Numbered from the stretch's first letter, positions 1 through 6,805 are shown. The stretch: DNA of 7,631 bases from Eggerthella sp. CAG:368 (GCA_000434775.1 FR895490.1:34577-42207), one strand, 5' to 3'. Notes: generated by a model not told the origin, from the letters alone. Program-made: numbers and translations.

Positions 1-146
1 CCTATAAGCGAAGCCGGACGCGTCAGAGTGCAAGTCAAAACACTTCACGTAGACGTCACTAGCAAGCAAGTTTTCTGCGGGGCGCTTAAGCGAAAGCGAG
101 TCTCGCAGAAATGAGACCTCAGACTATGGTGTTATTCTCTGGCTTC

Positions 147-227
147 TTTTGAGCTCCGAGAGGGAGGAGTGATAACTGCCAGTAAGAAGGTTTTATTTAC
201 CAGACGGCAGTTGTTAGGAGCTCAAAA
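147..227 (+). other. Long hairpin with purine-rich bulge
   Basis: The outer arms, 147-157 and 217-227, are a perfect 11-bp inverted repeat reading TTTTGAGCTCC and GGAGCTCAAAA. Immediately inside, 170-180 pairs with 206-216 over 11 bp including two G-U pairs. The 3' arms are continuous (206-227), so the only interruption is a 12-nt one-sided bulge at 158-169, GAGAGGGAGGAG. The apical part, 181-205, may form a small extra stem between 182-185 and 197-200. As DNA the repeat is symmetrical, but the G-U pairs favour folding of the plus-strand transcript. The function is unknown. Confidence 0.5.
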
Positions 228-305
228 AGGAGCATTTAATCACCCTCCGCGCAGATGACGCGGTGCGGTACGAGGCCCAACCTATGGCACGCGGGTTTGG
301 GCGAA

Positions 306-337
306 GGAAAGGGCGAGATTTTCTCGCCCTTTCCGTA
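306..337 (+). terminator. Intrinsic terminator, possibly bidirectional
   Basis: A perfect 13-bp inverted repeat (306-318 with 322-334) encloses a 3-nt loop. The GC-rich core GGGCGAGA/TCTCGCCC is followed on the plus strand by TTTCCGTATTC and on the minus strand by TTTCCTTCG. It could therefore end a plus-strand transcript from the left and also the minus-strand transcript of the DUF4428 gene, whose stop codon lies about 210 bp away. The uridine runs are short and broken, so efficiency is uncertain. Confidence 0.7.
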
Positions 338-344
338 TTCATGA

Positions 345-544
345 ACATGATTTATTAGCTTATTGTTTTTAGTTTGCGCTGTACGTTGCTGGGGTTGTGT
401 TTGTTGTTGGCTTCGAGCGTTGCTCGTGTTGTGCATTGCGCGTGTTACTGGTGCATATTTCTTAACATGGATGCCTTTGCCGTATGCCATGACCGTTCTT
501 GTGCAGTATAGGACAGTTCAAAGACGTTACTGTTGTGACGAGAA
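345..544. other. Intergenic stretch without a supported gene
   Basis: This 200-bp spacer lies between the terminator hairpin and the 3' end of the DUF4428 gene. The plus strand is rich in G and T. Short reading frames exist on both strands, but none has a good ribosome binding site or recognisable protein sequence. A TATACT hexamer occurs on the minus strand near 509, without a matching -35 box. Nothing else stands out. Confidence 0.5.
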
Positions 545-1180
545 TTAAGAATGAAAGTCATTACTGTGTTGTTGGTTGGCTTTTAGTTCAGTGAGTGTCT
601 CGCATATTTCATTGGCACGTCGTTCGGCTTCCCTAAACTCAACAGAGTTTCTTTCTTCAATAAGGTAGTCATGTACCTTAAAGGTTATTTCTTTGAAATA
701 AGGAGAATCTATACGAAGAGAAAGATATATTTCATAGTTGGTTTGTTGGCTTGGTTGGGAAAAACCCTGTTCCTTTGTTTGGCTTGTCTGGTAGAACTCA
801 GTTTTAGTTTCCCGTACTTCAACATCAAATCCAATGATTTGAGAAAAGTCCAGAATATCAGGGTTTGTTTCTTTCCAAAATGGTGATGAGGAAACAAAAA
901 ATTGATGTGAATTTTCATCGAGGTATATCTTTGTTTCTGATCCTAAGACGCGAGTAGCTGTAAACCTGACTACCTTATCCTTATTAGCTTTTCGGTAGGC
1001 AAGTTGGTTTTGGATGTCGGCTATGCTGTTATGAGAAATGTTTTCAGAAAAAGGAGAAAGCTTTCGCGCGCATTTGCCGCAAAGAACTCCATCCTTAAGA
1101 GGTATGTTTGCTTCAGGTCTCAAGTTGTTCCCGCAAATATCGCAGGTTTTCTTTTCGAATAGTTTATCGAAGAGCCCCAT
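545..1180 (-). CDS. DUF4428-type zinc-ribbon protein
   Basis: This 211-residue protein has an N-terminal zinc ribbon: C13 and C16 in CDICG, and C34 and C37 in LCGKC, followed by ARKLSPF. Two CxxC knuckles about 18 residues apart, just after a short MGLFDKLF-type start, are the pattern of the DUF4428 domain. The rest (about 70-200) is soluble, appears rich in beta strands, and ends in a charged helix (about 170-200). It has no signal peptide or membrane segment, so it is probably cytoplasmic. No catalytic motif is visible and the family has no established function. The ATG at 1180 is preceded by AGAGGAG eight bases upstream, a good ribosome binding site. The gene lies 137 bp downstream of the response regulator on the same strand, and no obvious terminator was seen between them, so read-through is possible. 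Assignment to the family is by motif recognition only. Confidence 0.8.
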   Translation of the reverse strand: MGLFDKLFEKKTCDICGNNLRPEANIPLKDGVLCGKCARKLSPFSENISHNSIADIQNQLAYRKANKDKVVRFTATRVLGSETKIYLDENSHQFFVSSSPFWKETNPDILDFSQIIGFDVEVRETKTEFYQTSQTKEQGFSQPSQQTNYEIYLSLRIDSPYFKEITFKVHDYLIEERNSVEFREAERRANEICETLTELKANQQHSNDFHS

Positions 1181-1317
1181 TGGTCACGCTCCTCTCTTTA
1201 CATGATGTATTGCCTTCAATAATGAAGAAAGGAAAACGAATATGGTAGTGCTCTGTGTCTAAGCTAATTGCAAAGGAAAGAACTCGATGGCTCTAATCGC
1301 GTTACCTAAAGGGATTG

Positions 1318-1962
1318 TTATTCGTTCTTTTGGTCGTTTGCGGCATTGTTCATGCGAGGCACAATAAGACCATTGGAAACGGCGTGAACTGCAAGACGTA
1401 ATACGTTGTCATACCCTGTTTTTGCAAGAATTTCTGAGATATGGCGTTTTACCGTGCCTTCGCTCATGTAGAGTTCCGCGGCAATTTCTTTGCGTGTTTT
1501 GGTTTCACATACAAGACGCAAGATGTTTATTTCGGTTTCAGAAAGCGAGGCAGCATCCGAGAACAAGTTGTCTTGAGCGTGAGGGTACGTGGAGTAGCCG
1601 TCTATGGTTGAGCGAACAATGTAGAGGAGCTCTTCTGTACTCACGTTCTTGTAGACAAAACTGTCAACATGAGCTGCTCGAGCTTGTTCAATAAAAGTTA
1701 TTTCTGGCATGCCAGTCATAATAATGATGCGCACGTTGTTCATAGTCTGCTTTATTTTTGCTGCTGCAACAATCCCGCTTGAATCGTTTTCAGTACAAAC
1801 ATCCATAAGAACAAGATCTGCATTAGTTCTCTTTACTGCTTCGAGAGCATCGGCGGCATCTGAAAGGGAAGCAACAACTCTCATATTGTTCTGGGAGTTG
1901 ATGGTGAAGGTAAGTGAATCGCGAAGCATGTTTTGATCTTCAACAATGACAATCTTAATCAT
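1318..1962 (-). CDS. NarL/LuxR-family response regulator
   Basis: This 214-residue two-component response regulator is the DNA-binding output of the operon. The receiver domain (1-120) has the acidic pair E8/D9, the phosphoacceptor D54 in LVLMDVC, T83 in IIIMTG and K105 in FVYKN, all in their usual places. A LuxR/GerE helix-turn-helix occupies about 138-196, with the typical LSETEINILRLV opening and the recognition-helix region MSEGTVKRHISEIL. Phosphorylation of D54 would be expected to drive dimerisation and DNA binding near target promoters. The start overlaps the end of the kinase gene by 8 bp (ATGATTAA). AAGGGG lies about 7 bases before the ATG inside the kinase gene, consistent with coupled translation. 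Length is normal for the family. Its targets cannot be read from the sequence. The neighbouring symporter and oxidase, or its own operon, are candidates by position. Confidence 0.93.
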   Translation of the reverse strand: MIKIVIVEDQNMLRDSLTFTINSQNNMRVVASLSDAADALEAVKRTNADLVLMDVCTENDSSGIVAAAKIKQTMNNVRIIIMTGMPEITFIEQARAAHVDSFVYKNVSTEELLYIVRSTIDGYSTYPHAQDNLFSDAASLSETEINILRLVCETKTRKEIAAELYMSEGTVKRHISEILAKTGYDNVLRLAVHAVSNGLIVPRMNNAANDQKNE

Positions 1963-3409
1963 GTATATCCCCTTTGCTTGGTACGACTACCTTGATGGTA
2001 AAAGGTGCATTGCTGCTTACGGTAAAACTTCCTCCGACGGATTGTGCTGCCTTACGCATACTGGGAAAACCAGTTCCCTCTTGAATAGTGTGTTTTGGTA
2101 TTAACCCATTATTCGAAACGGTGAGCACATGTCTGTCTGCTTGCTCATCAAATACAAGAGATACCACGCTTGCTTGGGCATGTTTTACCGCATTGGTTAT
2201 AGCTTCGCGAATAATGCGAACGTATACACCTGCAAGCTCTGAGTTTTCAGGGAGTGCTCCACTAATATCTATTGTAACGTCAATTAGGTGGAAGGCATCG
2301 ATAATCGAATCAAGCTCCGCTTGTTTTTCAGGATTATCTTCGTGGTTCAAATCATCAATAACGTGGTTTAAAAGTTGGATTATTTCTTCAAGTGTATCGG
2401 AGTCGGGGTTTTCGTCTTCAAGATAGCGATGAAGGATAGAAAGACGCTGACCGATAATGTCGTGAACGCGGGCCTTCATGGTAAGGAGAGCCTCGTTCTC
2501 TGCAACTATTTGAAGCTGATGGATAGAGTGCTCAAGTTCTTTGTTTGCGGCCGCTAAAAGGCGGTTAGTGCGTTCGATGTCTGTATTGAGCTGTTCTTCC
2601 TCGGTAACATCGAGGGCAATAATGCATTCGCAGTTTTGTCGATGAAGTGTTATGTCGCTTTGTATAAAAAGACGTGTTTCGAAAGGTGATATCGGCAGAC
2701 GAATTCCTTCGGATGGAACTCCATTAACAAGATTCGTCTCTGCTTGTTCTTTCGTTTTGAGTTCGGACCACAGACTGTGTGCCTTAATGTGGTCAGTTGT
2801 AAAGCCGAGTGACACCAAACAGTTACGCATAGCATCGTTCATGATAAGGACATTTCCTCTTTTGTTGGCACAGAGAAATCCTTCAGGGAGTTTGTTCACG
2901 GTTTCAATAAGCGAAAGACGCGAGATGCTGCTTGTTTGATGGCGGAAATCAAAGATGAGAGTTGAGGTGATTCGTGTAAGAAAAAAGCCTGCATCAACAC
3001 TGAGCAAAAGCCAGCTAAAACCATCAAGAAGGTCGATGCAAGCGGGGGTGCATGCTGCTATAACTATGAGCTCAAAAATCATATGAGGACGCTTGAGTTT
3101 AATGGTGAGCATGAGTCCCCAGAGGGCCGTAAAAAGGTTAATCCAAAGATAGGGCTCTAACGCAATCGTTATGCTCTTGAGCCTGAAGAAAATTTCGCCA
3201 TTATTTTGAAGCGCGGAGGCTGCTGTATTGCAGCCCAAAAGTAAGTGAACCAAAATAAGCACTTCGTAGAGGAGTAACGCCGCAAAAAGGCGTGATTCTT
3301 TTTGCGTGCTTTGCATGAGCGTGTGAATGGTTTGCCCAATGGAAAGTAAAAAGAAAATTGCCGTCAATACGATGAGTATAGGTTCTTTAATAAGGAAAAG
3401 ATGCTCCAT
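1955..3409 (-). CDS. Membrane sensor histidine kinase (HisKA_3 type)
   Basis: This 484-residue kinase most likely phosphorylates the response regulator encoded next to it. About five membrane helices (8-26, 40-60, 84-104, 110-127, 131-150) form the N-terminus. A PAS-like domain follows (about 163-270, including LPEGFLCANKRGNVLIMND), then a helical linker (270-310). The dimerisation helix has the phosphoacceptor H316 followed by D317 in RVHDIIGQRLSIL. The ATPase domain shows the N box REAITNAVKHA (401-411, N406), a G1-like box VSNNG (431-435) and a G2 box EGTGFPSMR (444-452). The usual Asp of the G1 box is Asn, a variant also recalled from other kinases of this class, so activity is still expected. 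The ATG overlaps the stop of the upstream gene by one base (TGATG), which indicates tight translational coupling. The signal sensed is unknown. Confidence 0.92.
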   Translation of the reverse strand: MEHLFLIKEPILIVLTAIFFLLSIGQTIHTLMQSTQKESRLFAALLLYEVLILVHLLLGCNTAASALQNNGEIFFRLKSITIALEPYLWINLFTALWGLMLTIKLKRPHMIFELIVIAACTPACIDLLDGFSWLLLSVDAGFFLTRITSTLIFDFRHQTSSISRLSLIETVNKLPEGFLCANKRGNVLIMNDAMRNCLVSLGFTTDHIKAHSLWSELKTKEQAETNLVNGVPSEGIRLPISPFETRLFIQSDITLHRQNCECIIALDVTEEEQLNTDIERTNRLLAAANKELEHSIHQLQIVAENEALLTMKARVHDIIGQRLSILHRYLEDENPDSDTLEEIIQLLNHVIDDLNHEDNPEKQAELDSIIDAFHLIDVTIDISGALPENSELAGVYVRIIREAITNAVKHAQASVVSLVFDEQADRHVLTVSNNGLIPKHTIQEGTGFPSMRKAAQSVGGSFTVSSNAPFTIKVVVPSKGDIHD

Positions 3410-5172
3410 CAGATTTCACCGTCTTTTATGATGGCGGAAAGAGTTAGACAATCTTTCGATTCATTAATACTGAAGTTTTTTGTTCGTTTGCGTAGGTTGT
3501 TGCTTAGGTTTGTTACAGGATCAATGTTGGGGTCATAGGTGTTGATCTTTTTCGCCTGTAATTGGGCACGTAATTCAACTCCTTCATCAGCATTGCGCAC
3601 GAAGAGCATAAGAATAGGATCAACGGAAGCAAAAGCTGAAGCAGCAAAATCATAAAGACAGTCGTACAAAACGCTTACGGTTTGTACGGGTAAGCGAGTG
3701 GAGGTTTCTATTAAGGCCGCACAATCAATTCCTAAAGAACGAAGGTCTGCTGCAGTTTCATTGAACACGAGCTGTACGCGGTTTCGGTCAAGGTCAGGAT
3801 CGCTTTTTTGGGTTAATACTAAGCTGCCTTTGCGCTTGCAATACGCAACAAGCAGTTTAACTTTCATGAGGTTTTCTCTGCGTTTTTCAAGCGATTCCGT
3901 ATCGTTTTCTTTGGGCAGTGTTTTAAGGAGAGATCTGATGCGGTGAACCTTGCTTTCAAGTGTTTGCTCTATCTCCTGAAAGAGAGCTTGTTCGCTTTCG
4001 AGTTGATAAAGGTACGCTGCCACTTCGTGATTGTGGCGAAGGAGGGTATTTTGTTTACGAAGTTCTTCTTGATGTTCATTCAAGATCTTTCTTTGTTCAT
4101 TAATAGCTGATATCTCCTCAGAAAGAAGAACTGTTCCCCCTCCCGTTACGCTATATGCTTTGAAAAGCATGGAGGGATCGGTGCTGGTATGAAAAGAGAC
4201 TGTTTCGTCTTTTTTTGGGCTAATAGTTGAAAGGGAAGAAAGAACCGAAGCAGAAAGAGGAGCTGCGCAGTTTGTTTCATAGACTATTGAGTGATTGCTG
4301 TTAAACAGTTTGATGTCGAAGGGCAGCTTGGAAAAAACTTCTCCATACCATGAATATGAAGGAAGGATTTTGAAATCTAACAGCAATTCAAGTGAAATAA
4401 GAACAAGCAGGGTATAGACAAGCGAGATGTTTGTTCCGATAGTGCTTACGTGTCGTAGTGCATAGAGAAGGCAATACGCTAAGCCAAGACAAAGAAGAAT
4501 AAATACAGGTATGAACGCGCTTCGTTTTTGTTTTTGTGCAGCGGGGAACAGTAAGGCGAAAAAGGCAAGGTATTGCAAAAGCGACCAGGAAACTTGAATG
4601 TAATATCCAATGTTGTAGTGGTAATCGCGGTTCCAGCGTGGATCGGAAAAATCGAATACAAATACTGCATGATGAAAGTTGTTTGTAATAACGATAACCA
4701 CAAGTACGGTGTCAACTATCAAGATGATTCGTTTGATTAGGGATGCGTATTTTCTTTTATCAAGGGTTGCAGCGCGTGCAGCACTAAAGAGACAAAGGGA
4801 CGGAATAAACGTCATGGGAATATAGAAGCAGTACCACAGCAAGCTTACGATGATATCGTTATTCGTGGGGTATTTAATTATTACCACGAAGAGCCAAAAA
4901 ATGAGCAAAGCAGCAATAATTTGAAGATTTCGTTTAATGGTACCGTCAGAACAGCGCACGCGGGCATAGAAACCCCAGGCAGCAATAAGCGGGGCGAGTA
5001 AAATCATAATCCCTATGGTGCTGAAAGCTCCAAAGCTAAGGACGCTTGGTTTTGGAGGCTCAGCATTTAGGAAAAACTGTAAACAAATTATGCCTGCAAC
5101 AAGGAGTATCCCTGCGGAAGTGCAGCCAATAAGGACACGACGTTTGAATGTTTTTTCGTCTGAGTTTTCCAT
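3409..5172 (-). CDS. 7TM sensor histidine-kinase-like protein, probably a pseudokinase
   Basis: This 587-residue protein is the first gene of the signalling operon. The N-terminal 265 residues hold seven or eight membrane helices (about 12-35, 47-68, 82-99, 107-130, 147-163, 191-210, 217-237, 248-264). The ITNNFHHAVF stretch (162-171) resembles the conserved TNxxH segment of the histidine kinase N-terminal 7TM domain. A PAS-like segment (about 275-350) and a coiled coil (about 351-405) follow. H410 in SKVHRIRSLLKTL aligns with the phosphoacceptor region of the second kinase, but the following Asp is Arg. The C-terminus (about 460-587) looks like the remains of the ATPase fold. The N-box position reads VLYDCLYDFAAS, without the Asn or the NAxKHA pattern, and no G1 or G2 glycine box is present. 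ATP binding is therefore doubtful. A stop codon lies two codons before the ATG, so this start is the earliest possible. No Shine-Dalgarno sequence precedes it. Confidence 0.85.
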   Translation of the reverse strand: MENSDEKTFKRRVLIGCTSAGILLVAGIICLQFFLNAEPPKPSVLSFGAFSTIGIMILLAPLIAAWGFYARVRCSDGTIKRNLQIIAALLIFWLFVVIIKYPTNNDIIVSLLWYCFYIPMTFIPSLCLFSAARAATLDKRKYASLIKRIILIVDTVLVVIVITNNFHHAVFVFDFSDPRWNRDYHYNIGYYIQVSWSLLQYLAFFALLFPAAQKQKRSAFIPVFILLCLGLAYCLLYALRHVSTIGTNISLVYTLLVLISLELLLDFKILPSYSWYGEVFSKLPFDIKLFNSNHSIVYETNCAAPLSASVLSSLSTISPKKDETVSFHTSTDPSMLFKAYSVTGGGTVLLSEEISAINEQRKILNEHQEELRKQNTLLRHNHEVAAYLYQLESEQALFQEIEQTLESKVHRIRSLLKTLPKENDTESLEKRRENLMKVKLLVAYCKRKGSLVLTQKSDPDLDRNRVQLVFNETAADLRSLGIDCAALIETSTRLPVQTVSVLYDCLYDFAASAFASVDPILMLFVRNADEGVELRAQLQAKKINTYDPNIDPVTNLSNNLRKRTKNFSINESKDCLTLSAIIKDGEI

Positions 5173-5184
5173 TGGTTAAGTATA
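5173..5184 (-). promoter_or_regulatory. -10 box for a probable leaderless transcript of the sensor operon
   Basis: On the minus strand a TATACT hexamer (5179-5184) is followed by six bases, TAACCA, and then the ATG of the 7TM sensor gene. Transcription normally begins about seven bases after a -10 box, so the mRNA would start at or beside the A of the ATG. No Shine-Dalgarno sequence is present, and a TAA in the spacer rules out a longer protein. No clear -35 box is visible 16-18 bp upstream. Leaderless mRNAs of this layout are common in actinobacteria. Confidence 0.5.
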
Positions 5185-5252
5185 GCGTCTAAGAATTTAA
5201 AATGCGATGAGACCGCCATAGTCTTCGGTAGTGAAGAGAAGCGCAAATCATA

Positions 5253-5285
5253 TAACAGGAAGCCATCTAAGAGTGCTTCCTGTTA
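5253..5285 (-). terminator. Probable terminator of the symporter gene
   Basis: A perfect 11-bp inverted repeat, TAACAGGAAGC with GCTTCCTGTTA, encloses an 11-nt loop. It lies 45 bp past the stop codon of the symporter gene. The uridine tract after it on the minus strand is poor (TATGATTTG), so it may be a weak terminator or an mRNA-stabilising hairpin. A second, imperfect hairpin with ACGAT/ATCGT arms (5303-5307, 5315-5319) lies between it and the stop codon. The hairpin separates the symporter from the sensor operon, which suggests two transcription units. Confidence 0.5.
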
Positions 5286-5330
5286 GAAACGCACTGGTAT
5301 TTACGATGGTTCCAATCGTTATGTCTCTCG

Positions 5331-6758
5331 TTAACTCAGTCCCAACCAGAACGAAATTTTAGGAGCATATCCCATAATAAAAATAATGATGATGAGGATG
5401 GGAATTCCGTAAGAAACCCAAAGACGGCTCCATGCAGGAAACGCTAAGCCCTTGCCTGCATCAGCTTCTTTTTTGAATGCTTTCCAACCCCAACCATAGC
5501 GCCTGGTACAGAAAAGAACAAAGATTAACGAACCCAAAGGAAGCATATTGTTAGAGACGATGAAATCTTCGATGGATTGAATATCGCCAATGCCAGGGAG
5601 AGTTATATCAGATAATACGTTAAAACCAAGGGCGCAGGGGAGGCTTAACACCACGACAAGAATGCCATTAACAACAACAGCTTTCCCGCGCTTCATATTC
5701 CATTTGTCCATGGTAAAACTGATGAGGTTTTCAAATACAGCAATTACGGTTGAAAGGGCTGCAAAGCTCATAAAAACAAAGAAGAGTGCTCCCCATAAGC
5801 TTCCCAAAGGCATTTGCGCAAATACCAAAGGAAGCGTAACAAATACTAAGGAAGGGCCTGAATCGGGGGTAACGTTATAGGCAAAACAAGCGGGGAAAAT
5901 GATAAGACCTGCCAAAATGGCTACAACAGTATTAAGGGCAGTAACAGAAATAGCTTCGCCAGTCAGGCTACGTTCTTTGTCAATGTAGGAGCCAAAAATT
6001 TCCATAGCGGCAATACCGAGTGAAAGCGAAAAAAAGGCTTGACCCATTGCTGCATACACCGCTTCGCCAAAGGTTGCCCAGCCGCCTTCAAACATACGAC
6101 TGAAGTCAGGGACGAGATAAAAGGCGATACCTTCTGCTCCTCCAGGAAGAGTTATAGTGCGAATGCAGAGCACAATCATTACCACGAAAAGGATAGCCAT
6201 GAGCCATTTGGTAATGCGTTCCACTCCTTTTTGTAGACCAAGGCTACAGATGGCAAAGCCGATAGCAATAGCAGCAAGCATCCAGCCTATAATTTCGCTT
6301 GGGTTACTCAAGAGGGCAGAAAACGTAGTTGCGGCAACGTCGCTGCTTGCTCCATTAAAGGTTCCTACCGCCATTTTTGGAACGTAGGCAAGCATCCAGC
6401 CAGCGACTGAGGTATAGAACATCATGAGAATCATGCAGCCGATGTAGCCCCACCATGAAAACCAATGAAAGCGACGTTTTGGTTCAAGAATATCGAAGGC
6501 ATGTGCGGCACTTCTTTGGCTTGCGCGACCTACGGCAAATTCCATAACCATAACGGGTAAACCTAAGATAACCAGAAAAATTAAATACAGCAAAACAAAG
6601 GCTCCACCACCATATTCGCCCGTGATGTAGGGGAAGCGCCAAACATTTCCGATACCAATGGCGCAGCCTGCGGCAATAAGAATAAAACCGATACGTGAGG
6701 CAAAGTGCTCGCGCGGCTCCTTCGTATCGTTTGCTTGGTTGATAGATTTTGTTGTCAT
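5331..6758 (-). CDS. Neurotransmitter:sodium symporter (NSS/SNF family) transporter
   Basis: This 475-residue inner-membrane protein probably imports an amino acid or related compound with Na+, using the LeuT fold. The TM1 signature AAGCAIGIGNVWRFP (29-43), followed by GEYGGGAF (47-54), is diagnostic. It includes N38, which matches the Na1-site Asn of LeuT. The unwound TM6 region reads GQAFFSLSLGIAAMEIFGSY (239-258). TM8 carries FAALST (332-337), with S336/T337 in the place of the Na2-site hydroxyl residues. About eleven helices are visible, the last near 445-464, which is the common bacterial form, and the length is usual for bacterial members. The substrate cannot be told from sequence. An Ile at the LeuT F259 position and E253 in TM6 may matter for it. 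The ATG at 6758 is preceded by AAAGAGG eight bases upstream. It is transcribed away from the FAD oxidase gene. Confidence 0.93.
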   Translation of the reverse strand: MTTKSINQANDTKEPREHFASRIGFILIAAGCAIGIGNVWRFPYITGEYGGGAFVLLYLIFLVILGLPVMVMEFAVGRASQRSAAHAFDILEPKRRFHWFSWWGYIGCMILMMFYTSVAGWMLAYVPKMAVGTFNGASSDVAATTFSALLSNPSEIIGWMLAAIAIGFAICSLGLQKGVERITKWLMAILFVVMIVLCIRTITLPGGAEGIAFYLVPDFSRMFEGGWATFGEAVYAAMGQAFFSLSLGIAAMEIFGSYIDKERSLTGEAISVTALNTVVAILAGLIIFPACFAYNVTPDSGPSLVFVTLPLVFAQMPLGSLWGALFFVFMSFAALSTVIAVFENLISFTMDKWNMKRGKAVVVNGILVVVLSLPCALGFNVLSDITLPGIGDIQSIEDFIVSNNMLPLGSLIFVLFCTRRYGWGWKAFKKEADAGKGLAFPAWSRLWVSYGIPILIIIIFIMGYAPKISFWLGLS

Positions 6759-6784
6759 AGCAGAGGCCTCTTTAGTGTTTAAGC

Positions 6785-6797
6785 TTGTAATTTACAA
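6785..6797. promoter_or_regulatory. Palindrome TTGTAATTTACAA, possible operator
   Basis: This perfect inverted repeat has two 6-bp arms, TTGTAA and TTACAA, around one central base. It lies between the probable -10 box of the symporter gene and its ribosome binding site, so within about the first 25 bases of the transcript. A repressor bound there would block transcription. The arms are too close to form an RNA hairpin, which favours a protein site. The protein is unknown. Confidence 0.35.
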
Positions 6798-6805
6798 ACC
6801 ACCGA

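Larger units (their letters stand above)
1..345 (+). ncRNA. Candidate structured RNA (3' part), unidentified
   Basis: No convincing protein gene lies here, but the plus strand is packed with inverted repeats. Positions 72-79 pair with 104-111 over 8 bp, with a nested hairpin at 83-87/94-98. Positions 147-157 pair with 217-227 over 11 bp, and 170-180 pair with 206-216. Positions 247-251 pair with 259-263, and 275-280 pair with 297-302. The last hairpin, 306-334, looks like an intrinsic terminator. This would suit a stable noncoding RNA whose 5' end lies outside the window. The motifs of tmRNA (tag reading frame, T-arm), RNase P RNA, 5S rRNA, 6S RNA and common riboswitches were looked for and not found. 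A reading frame open from the left edge to a TGA at 112-114 (37 codons) means that the tail of an upstream protein plus its 3' UTR is the main alternative. Confidence 0.3.

Noticed and set aside
90..103. GCGAAAGCGAGTCT, a word that also occurs in 23S rRNA.
   Set aside because: The flanking sequence does not resemble 23S rRNA. A GNRA-type loop motif explains the match.
1..114. Plus-strand frame open from the left edge to a TGA at 112-114, 37 codons, possibly the C-terminus of a protein.
   Set aside because: The peptide matches no family I recognise, its length is within chance, and its end overlaps the stem at 72-111. It is kept only as an alternative to the RNA reading.
119..126. TCAGACTA, which resembles the R element (P7) of group I introns.
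   Set aside because: No matching S element or P3/P8 arrangement was found downstream.
251..262. The word GCAGATGACGCG, identical to part of the bacterial SRP (4.5S) RNA.
   Set aside because: The essential SRP core around GTCCGGAAGGAAGCAGC and the pairing arm are absent, so the match is taken as chance.
261..293. Words such as GGTGCGGTA and TGGCACG that recall the specificity domain of RNase P RNA.
   Set aside because: The universal P4 segments of RNase P RNA (GAGGAAAGTCC and ACAGAA) are missing from the window, and the order and spacing do not fit.
236..490. Minus-strand reading frame of 84 codons downstream of the DUF4428 gene.
   Set aside because: It has no good ribosome binding site, runs straight through the terminator hairpin and part of the hairpin-rich region, and the Gln/Lys-rich product is not recognisable.
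363..548. Plus-strand reading frame of 61 codons with a hydrophobic product.
   Set aside because: It starts at a TTG without a ribosome binding site directly after the terminator. The Cys- and Val-rich peptide reflects the G/T-rich strand, and its end overlaps the end of the DUF4428 gene.
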